Assembly: GCA_963921195.1 (NCBI GenBank)
Contig: OY992536.1
Span: 286,211,530-286,275,529, forward strand
DNA: 64,000 nt
Direction of reading: 5' to 3'
Source: Pegoplata infirma
Taxonomy: Eukaryota > Arthropoda > Insecta > Diptera > Anthomyiidae
Position 1 is the first letter of the stretch, and every line of letters starts with the position of its first letter. Both the position numbers and the translations under genes were made by a program. The notes below the pieces were generated by a model. It saw only the letters and a list, made by a program, of their open reading frames with translations, was not told the DNA's origin and made no database searches. This document shows positions 1-11,115 of this stretch, in pieces.

Positions 1-240
1 TTTTTGATGAAAGAAAAATTTTTTGATGTAAAAAAAATTGATAAAAAAAAAAAAATAAATTGAAAAAAAAAAATTTTTTGGTGAGAAAAAAATTGATAAT
101 AAAAATTTGATAAAAAATTTGATGAAAAAAAAAAATTTATGAAAAAAAATTTAATAAAAAAACAAAAAAAATTGATGAAAAAAAAAAATTTATGAAAAAA
201 AAAAAAAAATTTTGATGGAAAAAAAATTTTTTTTTGTTGA
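1..240. repeat. A-rich low-complexity tract
   Basis: Loose repetition of TTTTTGATG and AAAAAATT words with long A runs. A similar loose tract (AAGTGAAAAAA words) lies at 5178-5325. No gene or element ends are visible. Confidence 0.7.
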
Positions 241-1299
241 AAAATAAATATGTTACTTTTTATTCACCAGCTGGTGAAAAACGGTTTTATTCACCAGGAG
301 GCGAGTTATTATCAAAGTTACAAACCCAAGTTATTAAAATTTTTGGTTTAAGAAAATAGTAATTCTTGTTTTCTTTTTCGTTAATTGTTAGCCTATACAG
401 TCAAAATAGACACCAGCCGAAAAACATTATCATGTTAAAATTTGTTTGAAAATTTTAAATAGCAATATCTCGAAAACTGTTAGACCGATATTCATTTTTA
501 TTGATATTCATGGTCAGCGCATCATAATTAATAAACATCCTGTGTCGCAAGAACTTATTTTTTTTTAAGTTTTCACCACGGGTTCATTTAATCAGATTGG
601 CACTAAATTGGCACCACATAAGTTTTAGGCTCAGACGTTCAAAATCGGAAGAAAAACTTTTTCGCCATACAAAAAAAAATGCTAGTCTACTGCTATATTT
701 TTCTTTTGTGCCGAATGAAAATGAAGAGGTAGGTAGCACGCCGCATAAACCCCCCAACTAACTTGCATGGCTCTTTATAAATTATCGATCTTCGAGACTA
801 TTTAAGATCTCACCGGACACTCGTGTGATCTATCTAATTAAGTAACGAGTTTTTGAAAGAATGCATTTTGGTTTAAGATTTAATTCCCTACACTTACAAT
901 ATATATTCGCGCACAATTTTCGTTCAAATAAAAATATACTTATCTAATCTAAAACTAACCCATAAATATTAAGTGTAACATTTGATTTAGGAAAATGTAA
1001 ATAAAATTAAAACCAACTTTGTTAACATCATTCTAATGTATTCCATAGAATGGAAAAAACTCAATTGAATTTAAATCACATGAATTTGAAACTGCATAAA
1101 AACAGGAACGTAGTGAAGCTTAAATGTAAACCAATTCCCTAAAAAAAGTCAACTTAATTTTCCAAAAACCGCTTGTTGTGGACTTAAAGTAAAGTACCCT
1201 CCTAAAATTGTGTATTTTTTCTTGTTATCAGCTCGAATATGCGCACCGACTTTTTGCTATTAGTTAACGAGATTCGCAAAATTTTTTTCAAGAGATTAT
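241..1299. other. AT-rich sequence without recognised genes
   Basis: No convincing ORF, RNA gene or complete transposon is visible. It probably holds old, unrecognised repeats. Confidence 0.5.
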
Positions 1300-1510
1300 T
1301 TTGGTTTTTGGTAAACAAATTTTCAGCGTGAGTAGATTTTGCGTGACTTACTCTTGAGCATGATTGAATCTGGCGTGAGTCACGCGTGAGTAATTTTATT
1401 TTTACTCACGTGAAAAGTGAGTGAGCGTTAGTAAAAAATAAAATTGAGTGATTCGATTATTGTTCCCGTGAGTGAGTGTGAGTCAAAACCCACTTACGCG
1501 CCCATCTCTA
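1300..1510 (+). mobile_element. hAT-like MITE relic (GTGAGT family), 5' truncated
   Basis: The right part matches the complete copy at 55847-56303: the same order of GTGAGT/TCACG words, then the same terminus GCGCCCATCTCTA. No left terminus (TAGAGATGG) is present upstream, so the copy is truncated or decayed. Its left limit is approximate. Confidence 0.75.
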
Positions 1511-2364
1511 ATCGAAAAACATTTTGCCTTTTGAACTTAAAAAAGCAAATTAAAATGAAATTGTACTCACTTTTAGGATGCAATATACAGAAATAGCAAA
1601 AATTTCTTTGGATTTAGGATTATTTTCTTAAATTTAGCATAATTTTTTATTGAGTGCGATGATCACCTGTAAAACCATCAGTTAGCACAAGTTCAAACTT
1701 TCACCGATAAAAGACAAATTGAATAGAAATCCCAATCGAATTATTTACAAATATTTTATATCTCCTTTAACCCCCACTTTTCAAATACACCATTGACTTG
1801 TTAACCCAAGAAAAAAAGGTGTTAAATACAAATTCCTTTGGAGTGAAAATGTAAAAAAAAAACTGCATATACGATTTTCGTGGTTGTCATTGCATTTAAA
1901 CGCATGTTACCAGTAAAATAGTATTTATGAACTTTTGGCTACAAAATGTGTAGCCCCAAATATGGCTTTTGCAATAATGCAGCAATTCCACTGCTAAGGT
2001 TGTTTTAGTTTATGAGGTGGTAAAAAAATGTACACTCAAAAAAAAAGTATTGTAAAACTAGCAAAAAAAATGGTTAAAATTAGCAAAAAAAACTGTAGTT
2101 TTGGACGTTGCAAAAATTTTGGTAATATTAGCAAAACCATTTTGCTAATCAAAAAATTAGGAAAAAAATTGTAAAATTACAAGAATACCATTTTTTTTTT
2201 GTAAAAAATCGACCTTGTAAAATTATCAAAAAATATGGTAAAATTACCAAAAAAAATGGTAAAATTGAAATAGATAAAAAAAAATTTGTAATTTGGTAAA
2301 AAAACTGTTTTATTTAGTAATTTTTTTCTCTGATTAGTAGTTGATTTAAAATTTGGTGAACATA

Positions 2365-2550
2365 CTAAAAAAAAATTTGCCTGTTTTGAGCACCACGTTC
2401 TTTAAATGTAGTAATAGCAGCGTCAACTATTACTTCAGTTGTTGGATGGTTTCTTCGGTTTGATGGTGGCAGCATCTTCTTTTCAGCAGCTGTAGTTGCA
2501 GTAACTGGACTTCCAACAACATCAAAATCCAAAATGATTTTTTTTTTCAC
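2365..2550 (-). pseudogene. histone H1-like N-terminal fragment captured in a MITE
   Basis: The minus-strand 61-residue frame reads an N-terminal part with GSPVTATTAAEKK and then HPTTEVIVDAAITTFKERGA. Linker histone H1 begins its winged-helix domain with a HPP(T/V)xxMVxxAIxxLKERGGSSxxAI pattern, and an Ala/Pro/Thr plus EKK stretch precedes it in flies. The similarity stops after KERGAQNRQ, so most of the globular domain and the whole basic tail are missing. The reading is by eye. The piece lies inside a MITE, so it is a captured or retro-copied fragment and not a functional histone. Chance resemblance is unlikely over about 20 aligned residues but is not excluded. Confidence 0.65.
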
Positions 2551-2964
2551 TTAAACACTTTAAACAAAAAACTTAAAGAAAAACACTTCACTTTTTTTAT
2601 TTTTTTTGCGTCATTTTTTTTAGCTTAAGTAGAACAAATGAGAATTGCGTAGTAGTCTACACAAGAAATTTCTTACATTTTGAGGTAAAATTTGTAAAAA
2701 ATTTACAATTTTTTTTCGAATTTTTAATTTTTTTCACATGTATTTTAAAAAAAAATAAAAAAAAAACTTTTGGATATTAAAGATTAGATATCTAACTATG
2801 TGTTAACATTTAAAAAAAATAATTTTTCAAAATTATCAACTTTTTATTAACAATTTAGGTGGCAAATTTTAAAAAATTTTCGTATAAAATTACCAAAAAA
2901 TATGGTAAAATTACCAAAAAATATGGTAAAAAATACTAAAAATTGTGTAGCCTATTTTTCAGCG

Positions 2965-3068
2965 CACATGCAGTTGATGGATGGTTACTTTGCTATGGTG
3001 TTGGCAGCATCATCAATGAGTTTTTTTTCCACACGAGAACACTTTAAACAATTTTTTTTTTCTTAAAA
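2965..3068 (-). pseudogene. second, deleted copy of the H1-like fragment
   Basis: The plus-strand words GTTGATGGATGGTTACTT and GTTGGCAGCATCATCA align with GTTGTTGGATGGTTTCTT and GGTGGCAGCATCTTCT in the first copy (2441-2480). The 5' flank AACACTTTAAACAA follows, after a deletion of roughly 60-70 bases. The orientation is the same as the first copy, so the element contains a direct duplication. No open frame remains. Confidence 0.65.
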
Positions 3069-3328
3069 CTAAGAAAAAAAAAATAAAAAGTATTACCATT
3101 TCTTAAAGGAAAATACTAATATTTTTGCTAAAATTATAGTAAAATAAAAAAAAAAGCTAGCAAGAAAATATAGTAAAAGTACCACAAGATTTTTGTATTT
3201 TACCAATAGTAAATTTCCAAAAAAAACTGTAAAAGTTAAATTTTTACAAATTTTTTTGCTAAAGTTTGGTTGAAGTAAATTACAACACCTTTTACTAATA
3301 TTTTGACTAAGTTTTTTTTTTGAGTGTA

Positions 3329-3626
3329 TATGGAGAGTAGGTGAAACTGCGTGTGCGTTCGTTTGAGAAAGAAATCTAAAAAAAGTGCGATACGTTAAAC
3401 CTGCAAAACCGTAAATAGTGTCATGAATTATTTCCCGCACAATAAATCTACGGAAAAATAAAGTTCTTTTATGCAACACTTTCAGTGGAGTTGCCACAAA
3501 ACTAAGCAGAGAGGCAATGATTTAATTTATGGCAAATTTACAATAAATTAAAATCTTTTTTTTTTTATTATTTCTTCTGGTGATTGTGAAAATTCTGCAT
3601 TTGTTGCAAGTTAAGGATAAATATTT
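3329..3626. other. AT-rich spacer
   Basis: Short AT-rich stretch between the MITE and the mini-me element. No gene is visible. Confidence 0.4.
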
Positions 3627-4285
3627 GAATACCCTCTACCTAGTTAGAGACGTAATAAGTTTGTCATTCCGTTTGTAACTTATCGAAATATGCGTTATAA
3701 AAAGTAACTTTTTTTAAAAAGAATCTGTTTTAAAAAGTACCTTTTATAAAAAGTGCCTTTTATAAAAAGTACCTTTATAAAAAGTACCTTTTATAAAAAG
3801 TACCTTTTTTAAAAAGTACCTTTTATAAAAAGTACCTTTTATAAAAAGTACCTTTTATAAAAAGTACCTTTTATAAAAAGTACCTTTTATAAAAAGTACC
3901 TTTTATAAAAAGTACCTTTTATAAAAAGTACCTTTTATAAAAAGTACCTTTCATAAAAAGTACCTTTTATAAAAAGTACCTTTTATAAAAAGTACCTTTT
4001 ATGAAAAGTACCTTTTATAAAAGGTACCTTCTAAAAAAAGTACCTTTTATAAAAAGTACCTTTTATAAAAAGTACCTTTTATAAAAAGTACCTTTTATAA
4101 AAAGTACCTTTTATAAAAAGTACCTTTTATAAAAAGTTCCTTTTATTAAAATTACCTTTTATAAAAAGTACCTTTTATAAAAAGTACATTTTATAGAAAG
4201 TACGTTTTATAAAAAGTACCTTTTATAAAAAGTACGTTTTATAAAAGTACATATCCTATATTCGGCAATGCCAAATTTTTTTTTG
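3627..4285 (+). mobile_element. mini-me-type element split by a minisatellite
   Basis: The left part ACCCTCTACC...AAGTTTGTCATTCCG resembles other mini-me copies in the window. The right end TATTCGGCAATGCC is the decayed terminal hairpin seen in other copies (ATTCGGCAAGGCCGAAT). Between them the body is replaced by a tandem array. Confidence 0.7.
3695..4252 (+). repeat. 16-bp minisatellite, about 35 copies
   Basis: Tandem array of TTTTATAAAAAGTACC with a few point variants (for example TTTCATAAAAAGTACC and TTTTATGAAAAGTACC) and some shortened units near the left edge. High uniformity in the middle suggests recent expansion. Confidence 0.95.
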
Positions 4286-5177
4286 TTTTTTTTTTTAATT
4301 TTTTTTGGAGAAAAATAAAATGCATAGTTATGCTAATCATGTGAAGCAGCCAAGGCAGCAGCATTAACATTAAGCAGTCAATTACGAATAGAGTAGAGAA
4401 TGTGTGAATGTGTTGCATGCAATTTTACTAATGTGTATTTAGTTTGAAAGATTTAAACACTGGCAAAATTTCAAATATTTTGTTCAAGATAATAAATACT
4501 ATTTTGGATTTTAAAATTGGAACTGACCTACCTTGACTATATGTGGATATGTTAGTATATTCTCCATATAGAAATTGGTCTTGTTTGAAAAATTTATTGT
4601 TTATGTTTTCAAAAACTCATTTGAGTTTTCTACTGCTGGTGCTGCTGCCGTAGTTGTTTCTATGGTGGATTGTGGTAACAACCTCCAAAATTTCAAATGC
4701 CACAAATCATGTGAAACATTCAACACAGTAATAAAACAAAAGTAACAACTCCAACAACAACAACATCGCCAACACCACGAAAAACAAACAACAAATGTCA
4801 AGTTGTTGAATGCTCGAGTATGTTTGAATATTTTTTTATGTTAAAGTGTTTGAATGTAGAGAGTCACCACATGAAACAGTCATAATTTATGCCAACGACA
4901 CATGCAAAAGTCCTGCTCAAGCAAAAATGTTTGGTTTAATTCTTATGTTATGGATTTGGCCTGTATGAACTTGGTCAAAATAAAATACGTATAAAGTAGT
5001 AGTATATCTTTTTTTTTTTTTTATATATTTAACAACAAATATAAGTGTTTAATTACTTTGCACATTCATTTGGCGACACCAGGGACGTTTAGAGGAACAA
5101 ATTTGAAAGGCCTGGTAGTTTCGTTCATATTTTAAATCTGTGAGTAAAGCGCATACAAAAAATTTCAAAAAGAAGTC
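4286..5177. other. unique-looking intergenic or intronic sequence
   Basis: Moderately AT-rich, with CAA-rich words near 4745-4800 and an ACAAATGTCA word. The minus-strand frame here is Cys-rich only because of GTTGTTG-type repeats. No gene is supported. Confidence 0.4.
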
Positions 5178-5325
5178 CGAATGAAAAAAAGTTTAAGTGA
5201 AAAAACAAAAATTTAAGTAAAAAAATTAGTGACAAAAATTTGAGTGAAAAAAGTTTTGTAAAAAAAATTATTAAGTGAAAAAAATATTAATATAAAAAAA
5301 TTGAATGAAAAAAAATTTAAAATTT
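5178..5325. repeat. low-complexity AAGTGAAAAAA tract
   Basis: Imperfect repetition of TTTAAGTGAAAAAA-like words. No terminal structure is visible. Confidence 0.6.
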
Positions 5326-5547
5326 TTATTTAAAAATATATTCAATCTCGTTTTATTCTATAACGTTCCCCGCCTTATTGCAATTGGGTCACTGATTTAT
5401 TAAAATTTGTTACCCTAATTATCCCAATTCGTTTCCTGTTCCATTTCATTTCGTTCCATGTAGATTTCATTCATTTCCGTATAACACGCGTTAAAAAAGC
5501 GAAAAATTCCAGAGTTTTTATCTCAATAAATATGAAAAGTGTCACTT

Positions 5548-5931
5548 CCCGAGTAAAAAGTTTTGATATAATCATATATTTTTTAATATAATTAAATACA
5601 AATTAATCAACCATTTGACCCCAAAAATAAAGGATTCAAAAATATATCATTATATCTTGTTAGATCTAATTTTATATAATTCAATATAATTAGATTCCAA
5701 AAATGGAACGGTAAATTTCATCTGATTTCATATTGAAGATCATATTAGATCTAATAAGATATAATTAGATATAATTAGATATTATTATATCTTATTAGAT
5801 ATCATTTTTAATAATATGAAATTAGATAACATATACCGTTCCATTTTTGGGATCTAATTATATCAAACCAGATATAATAAGACATAATCATATATTTTTG
5901 GATCCTCCATTTTTGGGATCAAAGGATATAT
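5548..5931. mobile_element. GATATAATC AT-rich element with internal inverted repeat
   Basis: It starts CCCGAGTAAAAAGTTTTGAT and is made of TAATTAGATATAAT words. An inverted pair CCAAAAATGGAACGGTA (near 5696) and TACCGTTCCATTTTTGG (near 5835) gives a large stem. The same start and word type recur at the edges of the 45.5-48.3 kb composite. The right boundary is uncertain. Confidence 0.55.
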
Positions 5932-6126
5932 GGCGCCATATTAATTTTTTTAATTGGAATTACTATACTTTTACCCATCGTTTACCCCAATTTAAAATAA
6001 ATAAAATAAATTTTTAAATATGCCCTTCTCTTGTATGATCCTACATGTCAAATATTAATGAGCTAGAGTTTTAAGTTCAATAGTTTTAAAAAGTACAAGT
6101 TTTCCATTTGAAAATTTTGCAATTGC

Positions 6127-6343
6127 GATCATTTTTGAAGAATTTATGAGTAAAAGAAGTTTGAGTAAAGGAACAAGCTCCGAATTTTTGAAAATTCGAT
6201 ATCATTTGAGAGTCGGTCTCACCGTTGACTCCTCTAGGACACACTATTAAAAAAAATAGATTTTGGACTATTTTTGAAGAAGTTATGAATAAAAGAAGTT
6301 TGAGTAAATCAACAAGCTCCGAATTTTTGAAAATTCGACATCT
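6127..6343. repeat. direct repeat pair, about 78-bp units
   Basis: Units at 6127-6204 and 6266-6343 share TTTTTGAAGAA, AAAAGAAGTTTGAGTAAA and CAACAAGCTCCGAATTTTTG. They sit just left of the inverted-repeat structure at 6549-7406. Confidence 0.75.
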
Positions 6344-6548
6344 TTCATCAAAAAAAATTTGAAAATTTCCCCCGAAGGAGTTTTCGAAAGGTACTAAAAA
6401 CTGTAAAAAATGGGAAAAGAAAAAAAAATAAAATAAAGTGTCCGATTTGGCATATATTCATGACCCTCAATGATATTCGCCAGTCTGTAGAAAACATGCT
6501 AACTTTTGAAAGGTTCTGAGGCGGCTTAAACTTGTCATATGGGGGGTT

Positions 6549-7406
6549 TCGTGTCAACTGACACAACTTTTGAAACCGATGTCTTCCGATCGGGATGAAA
6601 TTTGCACCAAGGTTAGTCCTATTGGATAGTAGTTCAAACACAACGACATCGGTCAAGGACTCTCTGAGTTAGAGGGGTTAGGTATGTTCAAGAAAAATGT
6701 TGGGGGCAGAAAATTATTGGAGGTTTGTCTCACATTGCACCCATCCAGGGGCGTTTCTAGGGCAGTTGTGGGGCTTTTTGAGGTTTTTTACCTCTTTACG
6801 CCCAACTTTGACCCCGATGAGGGGCCATATGGCCCCACCCCTCAGCCCTCATTTTTTGGCTCATGCTTTCTTTTTCGAACCTATAAAAATTAGAGGGTAT
6901 CGCGAATGAAAATCGAAAACTGGTTAGCTTTCCCACGCCTAATAGTGCAAATTTAAGAATTTAAGAACCGTTTTTTGTGTTTTAGATATCCCACTCGCAT
7001 CCCACTAAGCGACCCCATAGCTCTTAAAGGAAATGACCTAAGCTTTTTTTTAGTAAAAAAAAAAAAAAAGGGCCCAATTTGAGGAAAAAGTCAAAAAAGT
7101 TTTGGATTTAAAAAAAAAAAATCAAAAATTTTTTTTTTAAATTTTTTTCAAAACACTGAAGAAATAGCTATCTATACTATTTGAGACACATTTTGCTAAA
7201 AACAATAGGTAAGAAGTTACATGGATGAGAATTAACACCTCTCTGGCCAAAATGTAAAATTTCGACCCCCTCTAACTCAGAGAGTCCTTGACCGATGTCG
7301 TTAAAAAATTGTGTCTGAACTAATATCCAATAGGACTAACCTTGGTGCAAATTTCATCCCGATCGGAAGACATCGGCTTCAAAAGTTGTGTCAGTTGACA
7401 CGAAAC
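6549..7406. mobile_element. fold-back structure with 130-140 bp inverted arms
   Basis: The left arm 6549-6678 (TCGTGTCAACTGACACAACT ... TCTCTGAGTTAGAGGGGT) is repeated in reverse complement at 7265-7406. The roughly 590-bp loop has no recognised gene. Sequence left of the arm (GTCTGTAGAAAACATGCTAA) resembles mini-me, so this may be a mini-me-derived fold-back or two opposed copies. Confidence 0.75.
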
Positions 7407-7411
7407 TTTTA

Positions 7412-8096
7412 TTTGCAATGGCAAATAAAGTGTTCGATAGTTTCCAACTCCTCTTCATCCATGCAACTTCGGCAAAAGACAGTGTCCGGTAATTATAGAA
7501 ACCACCGTCGAAATCTCACTTCTTGGAAGAGATGTCAGCTCACTTGTGCGCCCCTGATTAAGAGAAGGCCAAATCAGTCGTGTTGTCTCACACGTCCATC
7601 CATTTACCCATCTTTGATTAGTCTCCGTCGCAGAACAAAGCCGTAGGTTTTGCTTCCAAGTTTCTAGAGGCATACCAACACATTCCAATTCTGTTGAAAC
7701 CTGAAAGGTAGTTCCTAGTCTTGCAAACTCATCGGCTTTGCAATTCCCTGGAATGTCTCTGTGCCCTGGGACCCATTTGAGTCGTATGTTAAACTGCTCG
7801 GCCATCTCATTTAAAGACGTGCGGCAGTTTATGGCAGATCTTGTTTTCAGAAACATTGAATCCAGGGACTTGACCGCGGCTTGACTGTCAGTATAGATGT
7901 TGACTGCGGTCGTAGACAAGACATTGCAGCTCAACCAGTCAGCCACTTCTTTTATTGCCATCATCTCTGCATGGTAAACACTGCAATGATCTTGCAATCT
8001 TCGAGCCAGGCTCAATCCAAGTTCTTCCGAATAGACTCCAAAGCCCACTCGTTTGTGCAGCCTCGATCCATCTGTGTAAAAACTTTCGTAAAAATT
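7412..8096 (-). pseudogene. RNase H domain of a non-LTR retrotransposon ORF2
   Basis: The minus strand reads FYTDGSRLHKR, VYHAEMMAIKEVADWL, VNIYTDSQAAVKSL, KWVPGHRDIPGNCKADEFAR and LPRSEISTVVSIITGHCLL. These are the canonical RNase H blocks with all four acidic positions present (D of TDGS, E of HAEM, D of YTDS, D of KADE). Together with the downstream SRxxxxxxxxxITGHC block they mark the C-terminus of ORF2 in RNase H-bearing non-LTR elements (I/R1/LOA-type). After PKLHG the frame meets a stop. A different frame continues SCMDEEELETIEHFICHCK, the usual cysteine-containing tail, so there is a frameshift or small deletion. EN and RT are missing. Confidence 0.88.
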
Positions 8097-8156
8097 TTTA
8101 ACGTTAGCAAAAAAATGCGCATTATAGTGATTGGTCCGGATTTAATTAATTTTTAA

Positions 8157-9110
8157 CTAAATCTACGAATTTTTTAATTAATTTTTTTTTTTTCTTTTCT
8201 GTATACCGACCTTATACGTCTTCTCAGCAATGGGCCCTTTTAACAATTCCCTCGTCAAAATATTCTTTTAAAAAATGTACAACAAATTAGCTTACAACAA
8301 CAATATCGACCAGGACAACAACAGCAACTTGAACACAACAACAAAAGTGTGAACAATAAATGTCATTTGTGAATTGCGATGTTGTGAAACCCACCAATTC
8401 TTTACTACAAAAATAAAAATTATTTATGACTTTCACACGTACTAGTGACAATTTTTGTAAATAAATCAATTTGTGAAATACAGAACAGCGCAGGCAGATC
8501 CAGAGCGAGAAAAAGTTAATTTGGTTAAAATGTAGTAAATTTTCTTAATTCATTATATGAATTTTTGTGCTGCTTCTCCCTAATGACTGTTAATTATTTG
8601 AAGTTAAATTGTTGCTGCTTTAAATGCCCTCATATTATTGCGTTAATTGAAATATAAACACCTCCAATATAATAAAACTATTTTTATATTTTCGTTTTTG
8701 GAATGGATTGTTTAATTCCATTACATTAGATCAAGCATCGTGAATGGAGTGAATAAAACATGATGAAGGTTTTAAGTATATTTTTGGTGGTTATGTGGTG
8801 CCATCACCATCATCATCATGATGAGATAGATGGATGGATGGATGAATGTTTATATAAATCAGTCTGTCAATCATTAAATTGTTGGTATTCTCTAGTTTCT
8901 CTCCTAATCTATTTTCATTTTTACTAAATTGACATATCAAAACATGACATGCCAAGTGCTTCTTTATTTATTATTTATTTTCTTCTTTCTTTTTTTTTTT
9001 TGAAAATATTTTGATGCTGGTTGAAGATATCTACGAAAGAGGGTTTTTGATTAAAATAAATAGTTTAATCATAAATGATAGATTTTAATTAATTTGAGAT
9101 TGGAGTATCC
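8157..9110. other. unique-looking AT-rich sequence with microsatellites
   Basis: CAACAACA words near 8290-8345 and a CATCATCATCATGATGA plus GATGGATGGATG microsatellite near 8803-8848. No gene is visible. Confidence 0.45.
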
Positions 9111-9149
9111 ATGATCTTACGAAAAGAAGATACATTATGGAGCTTTTTA

Positions 9150-9577
9150 TTTCAAACTTACCACGAAAAAGAAAATATTGTTCGATCATAGTCAAAGGGT
9201 AAATATTGCTGAAACCAGACTAGCAGGAATGCAGCTTCTTTACGAACAGCGACTTCGTGCTTATGTTCTTTCTGCTCCTCGGGACATTAAGAGCTTTTTA
9301 TCGTATGTTAAAAGAATTAGGAAAAATGCAAGTTCCTCTATCCCGACTCTTTTAAAAGACGACCAAGTATTCACTGAAATGGTTGATAAAGCCAACCTGT
9401 TGACCAGACTTTTTGCAAGAAAGTTTTTTTGGCGGAAAGCAATCAACCTCTGCCCAAACTAGAGAGGGTATCCAATACTATGCCCAGGACATTTTCAGAG
9501 CTCGTGCAGTTAAAAGGTTTCTTGCGGATCTTAATGTAAATAAGTCACCGGGGGACGGATGCTATACCAGCACTGGT
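9150..9577 (+). pseudogene. non-LTR ORF2 fragment: EN-RT linker and start of RT
   Basis: The plus frame runs RDIKSFLSYVKRIRKN, IPTLLKDDQVFTEMVDKANL and LTRLFARKFF. This is the linker between endonuclease and reverse transcriptase in non-LTR elements (F(W/L)xYVKxxRK, IPxLxxDGxxxxDxxEKAxLLNxxFA). After a frame change it reads KRFLADLNVNKSPGDGC, the KSPGPDG block that opens the RT domain. It is cut at about 9577, where a minus-strand element abuts. No endonuclease is visible upstream. Confidence 0.82.
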
Positions 9578-9719
9578 TGAGTTGAGTTGCCTATACAAGA
9601 GAAATAGGCAAGTCCATAGCGCTTAAACTTAAAAAAGTCCGTTGTACCTTACACGGAAAAGGAAGTTAGTAAAGGATTAGAAAAGAGTTTAAGAAAAACA
9701 CAGTGAAGAGTACTTGTTC

Positions 9720-10575
9720 AGAATTTTTCAGTTGCTTTCACAAACTTTAGAAAATCAGACAAGGGAAGTCCATGGAACATGTCCATTGACAGAATATTAG
9801 AACCCATTATTCGCAGTCTAGCTCTTGAAATCGCTGGGTAACAACAGATGAACTGTTCTGTTGTGTCCTCATCCTCAAGACAAGCTGCACCCAAGGGGTC
9901 TGATTAGACACCCAATTTCGTCATAATATGACGAGCAAAGGCATTGTGTCCTGTTATTAGGCCAGAAAGTTTGCGACAGTCCCTTCTACTCAAATTGAGT
10001 AAATAGTTTTCCACTGTCTTGTCTGGTCTTATTATAAAACATTAAGTTTTCTTGCATGTCAACCCATTTGACCATGTTTCCATGAAAATTGATTTCATGT
10101 GAGAGTTGATCCAGCGAATCATCCATATCAAGCCTATACCAATCTGAGGCGCCGGATTTGCGGAATTGTATCGGAGCCAATGTTTGTTAAAGAATCGGCA
10201 ATTTTATTTCCCCGTATACCCCTATGACCCGGAACCCATAAGAGACAGACCCTGTTCTAACATGAGAGCTCATGAGTCTGCGCATACACTCTTGGACAAT
10301 TTTAGATGTTGTGACTGCAGAATACAATGCCCTGAGCGCTGCTTAACTGTCACTACAGATACTGCTTCTCCTATCCCTTCATCTATTTTCAATTATCCAA
10401 GTCGCTACATCCAAAATAGCAAACACTTCAGTCTGAAAGGCTGTTGCCATTTTGCCCATAGCATGAGAGTATTTGGTTTCGTCATTCAAATACCAACCTG
10501 ATCCAGAGCCAACTGAGGTACCAGATCAGTCCGTATAGAAAGTATCAGAGTAGTTTCTAAGAAGTTTATCTGGAT
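9720..10575 (-). pseudogene. RNase H and C-terminal domain of non-LTR ORF2, broken
   Basis: Pieces readable in successive minus frames are SDTFYTD, FQTEVFAILDVATWI, ICSDS, LWVPGHRGIRGNKIADSLTN, LSRRDCRKLSGLITGHNAFA, LGAACLEDEDTTEQFICCYP and RARLRIMGSNIL. They give the four RNase H acidic positions followed by the ITGHN and Cys-rich blocks of the ORF2 C-terminus. In-frame stops follow the first D block and follow ICSDS, and frameshifts separate the blocks. Upstream (10576-10900) a thumb-like remnant is readable but weak. Confidence 0.85.
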
Positions 10576-10924
10576 CGCACCAGTCTTCCCTTCTCGGAAA
10601 TTTTACACTGAACTTCCTACCAAACTCTATGCAAGCCGTAATACTGTCTTAGGGCATGGCAAACATCGGACAAAGTTCCGAAAGCTCATTAAGCAATAGA
10701 CCATGTCCTGCATTTTAGTCTTCATGTCATAATCCATTTTTACGGAGTCTGCACAGAGATTTCTTAGCTACCTCTTGGATATGTAGATCCAATGCGTGTT
10801 TAGAAGGAGATCCAGCGACTCTCCACTGGAGGAGAGTGAATAAAAACCAAGTCAACTGCTTCTGCCGTCAGGCGGAGCAAAAGTGCAACTGAGGCTGACT
10901 TAAAGTCCTCCGTGTTATCATAGA

Positions 10925-11115
10925 GGTCTCATTCGTCCCTAGATTCGGTTTCGAATAAGCCAGATGTGTGTCCCATCTGTTCTGAATCGGGGGCAACAGA
11001 ACTCTTCGAATTCCTCACTGCAAGGGCCTCGTCCTGAATGTCAGCCATCACCCATCACAGAGGTCGCATTCGTTACCAGATTCGGTTTCGAAAATGCCAG
11101 ATGCATCTCCCATCA
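10925..11115 (-). repeat. degenerate direct repeat at the 3' end of ORF1
   Basis: GATTCGGTTTCGAATAAGCC (near 10942) and GATTCGGTTTCGAAAATGCC (near 11080) with their flanks are two copies about 135 bases apart. This is probably a duplicated ORF1 C-terminal segment. Confidence 0.65.

Larger units (their letters stand above)
2033..3326. mobile_element. TA-flanked CACTCAAAA-type MITE carrying H1-like fragments
   Basis: The element starts CACTCAAAAAAAA and ends TTTTTTTTTGAGTG, with TA directly outside both ends (2031-2032 and 3327-3328). This is the pattern of a Tc1/mariner-type non-autonomous element. The 1.3-kb interior is very AT-rich (GTAAAATTACCAAAAAA words), apart from two more GC-rich patches at 2365-2570 and 2965-3068 that resemble part of a histone H1 gene. 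No transposase remains. Confidence 0.75.

Noticed and set aside
3093..3497. 134-residue minus ORF
   Set aside because: Spans a MITE end and a flanking spacer; Phe/Lys-rich chance ORF.
3695..4252. CRISPR-like array
   Set aside because: Units are contiguous 16-mers with no spacers, and the context is eukaryotic.
4601..4801. Cys-rich 66-residue minus frame as a small secreted or knottin-like protein
   Set aside because: Cysteines come from GTTGTTG/CAACAAC simple repeats.
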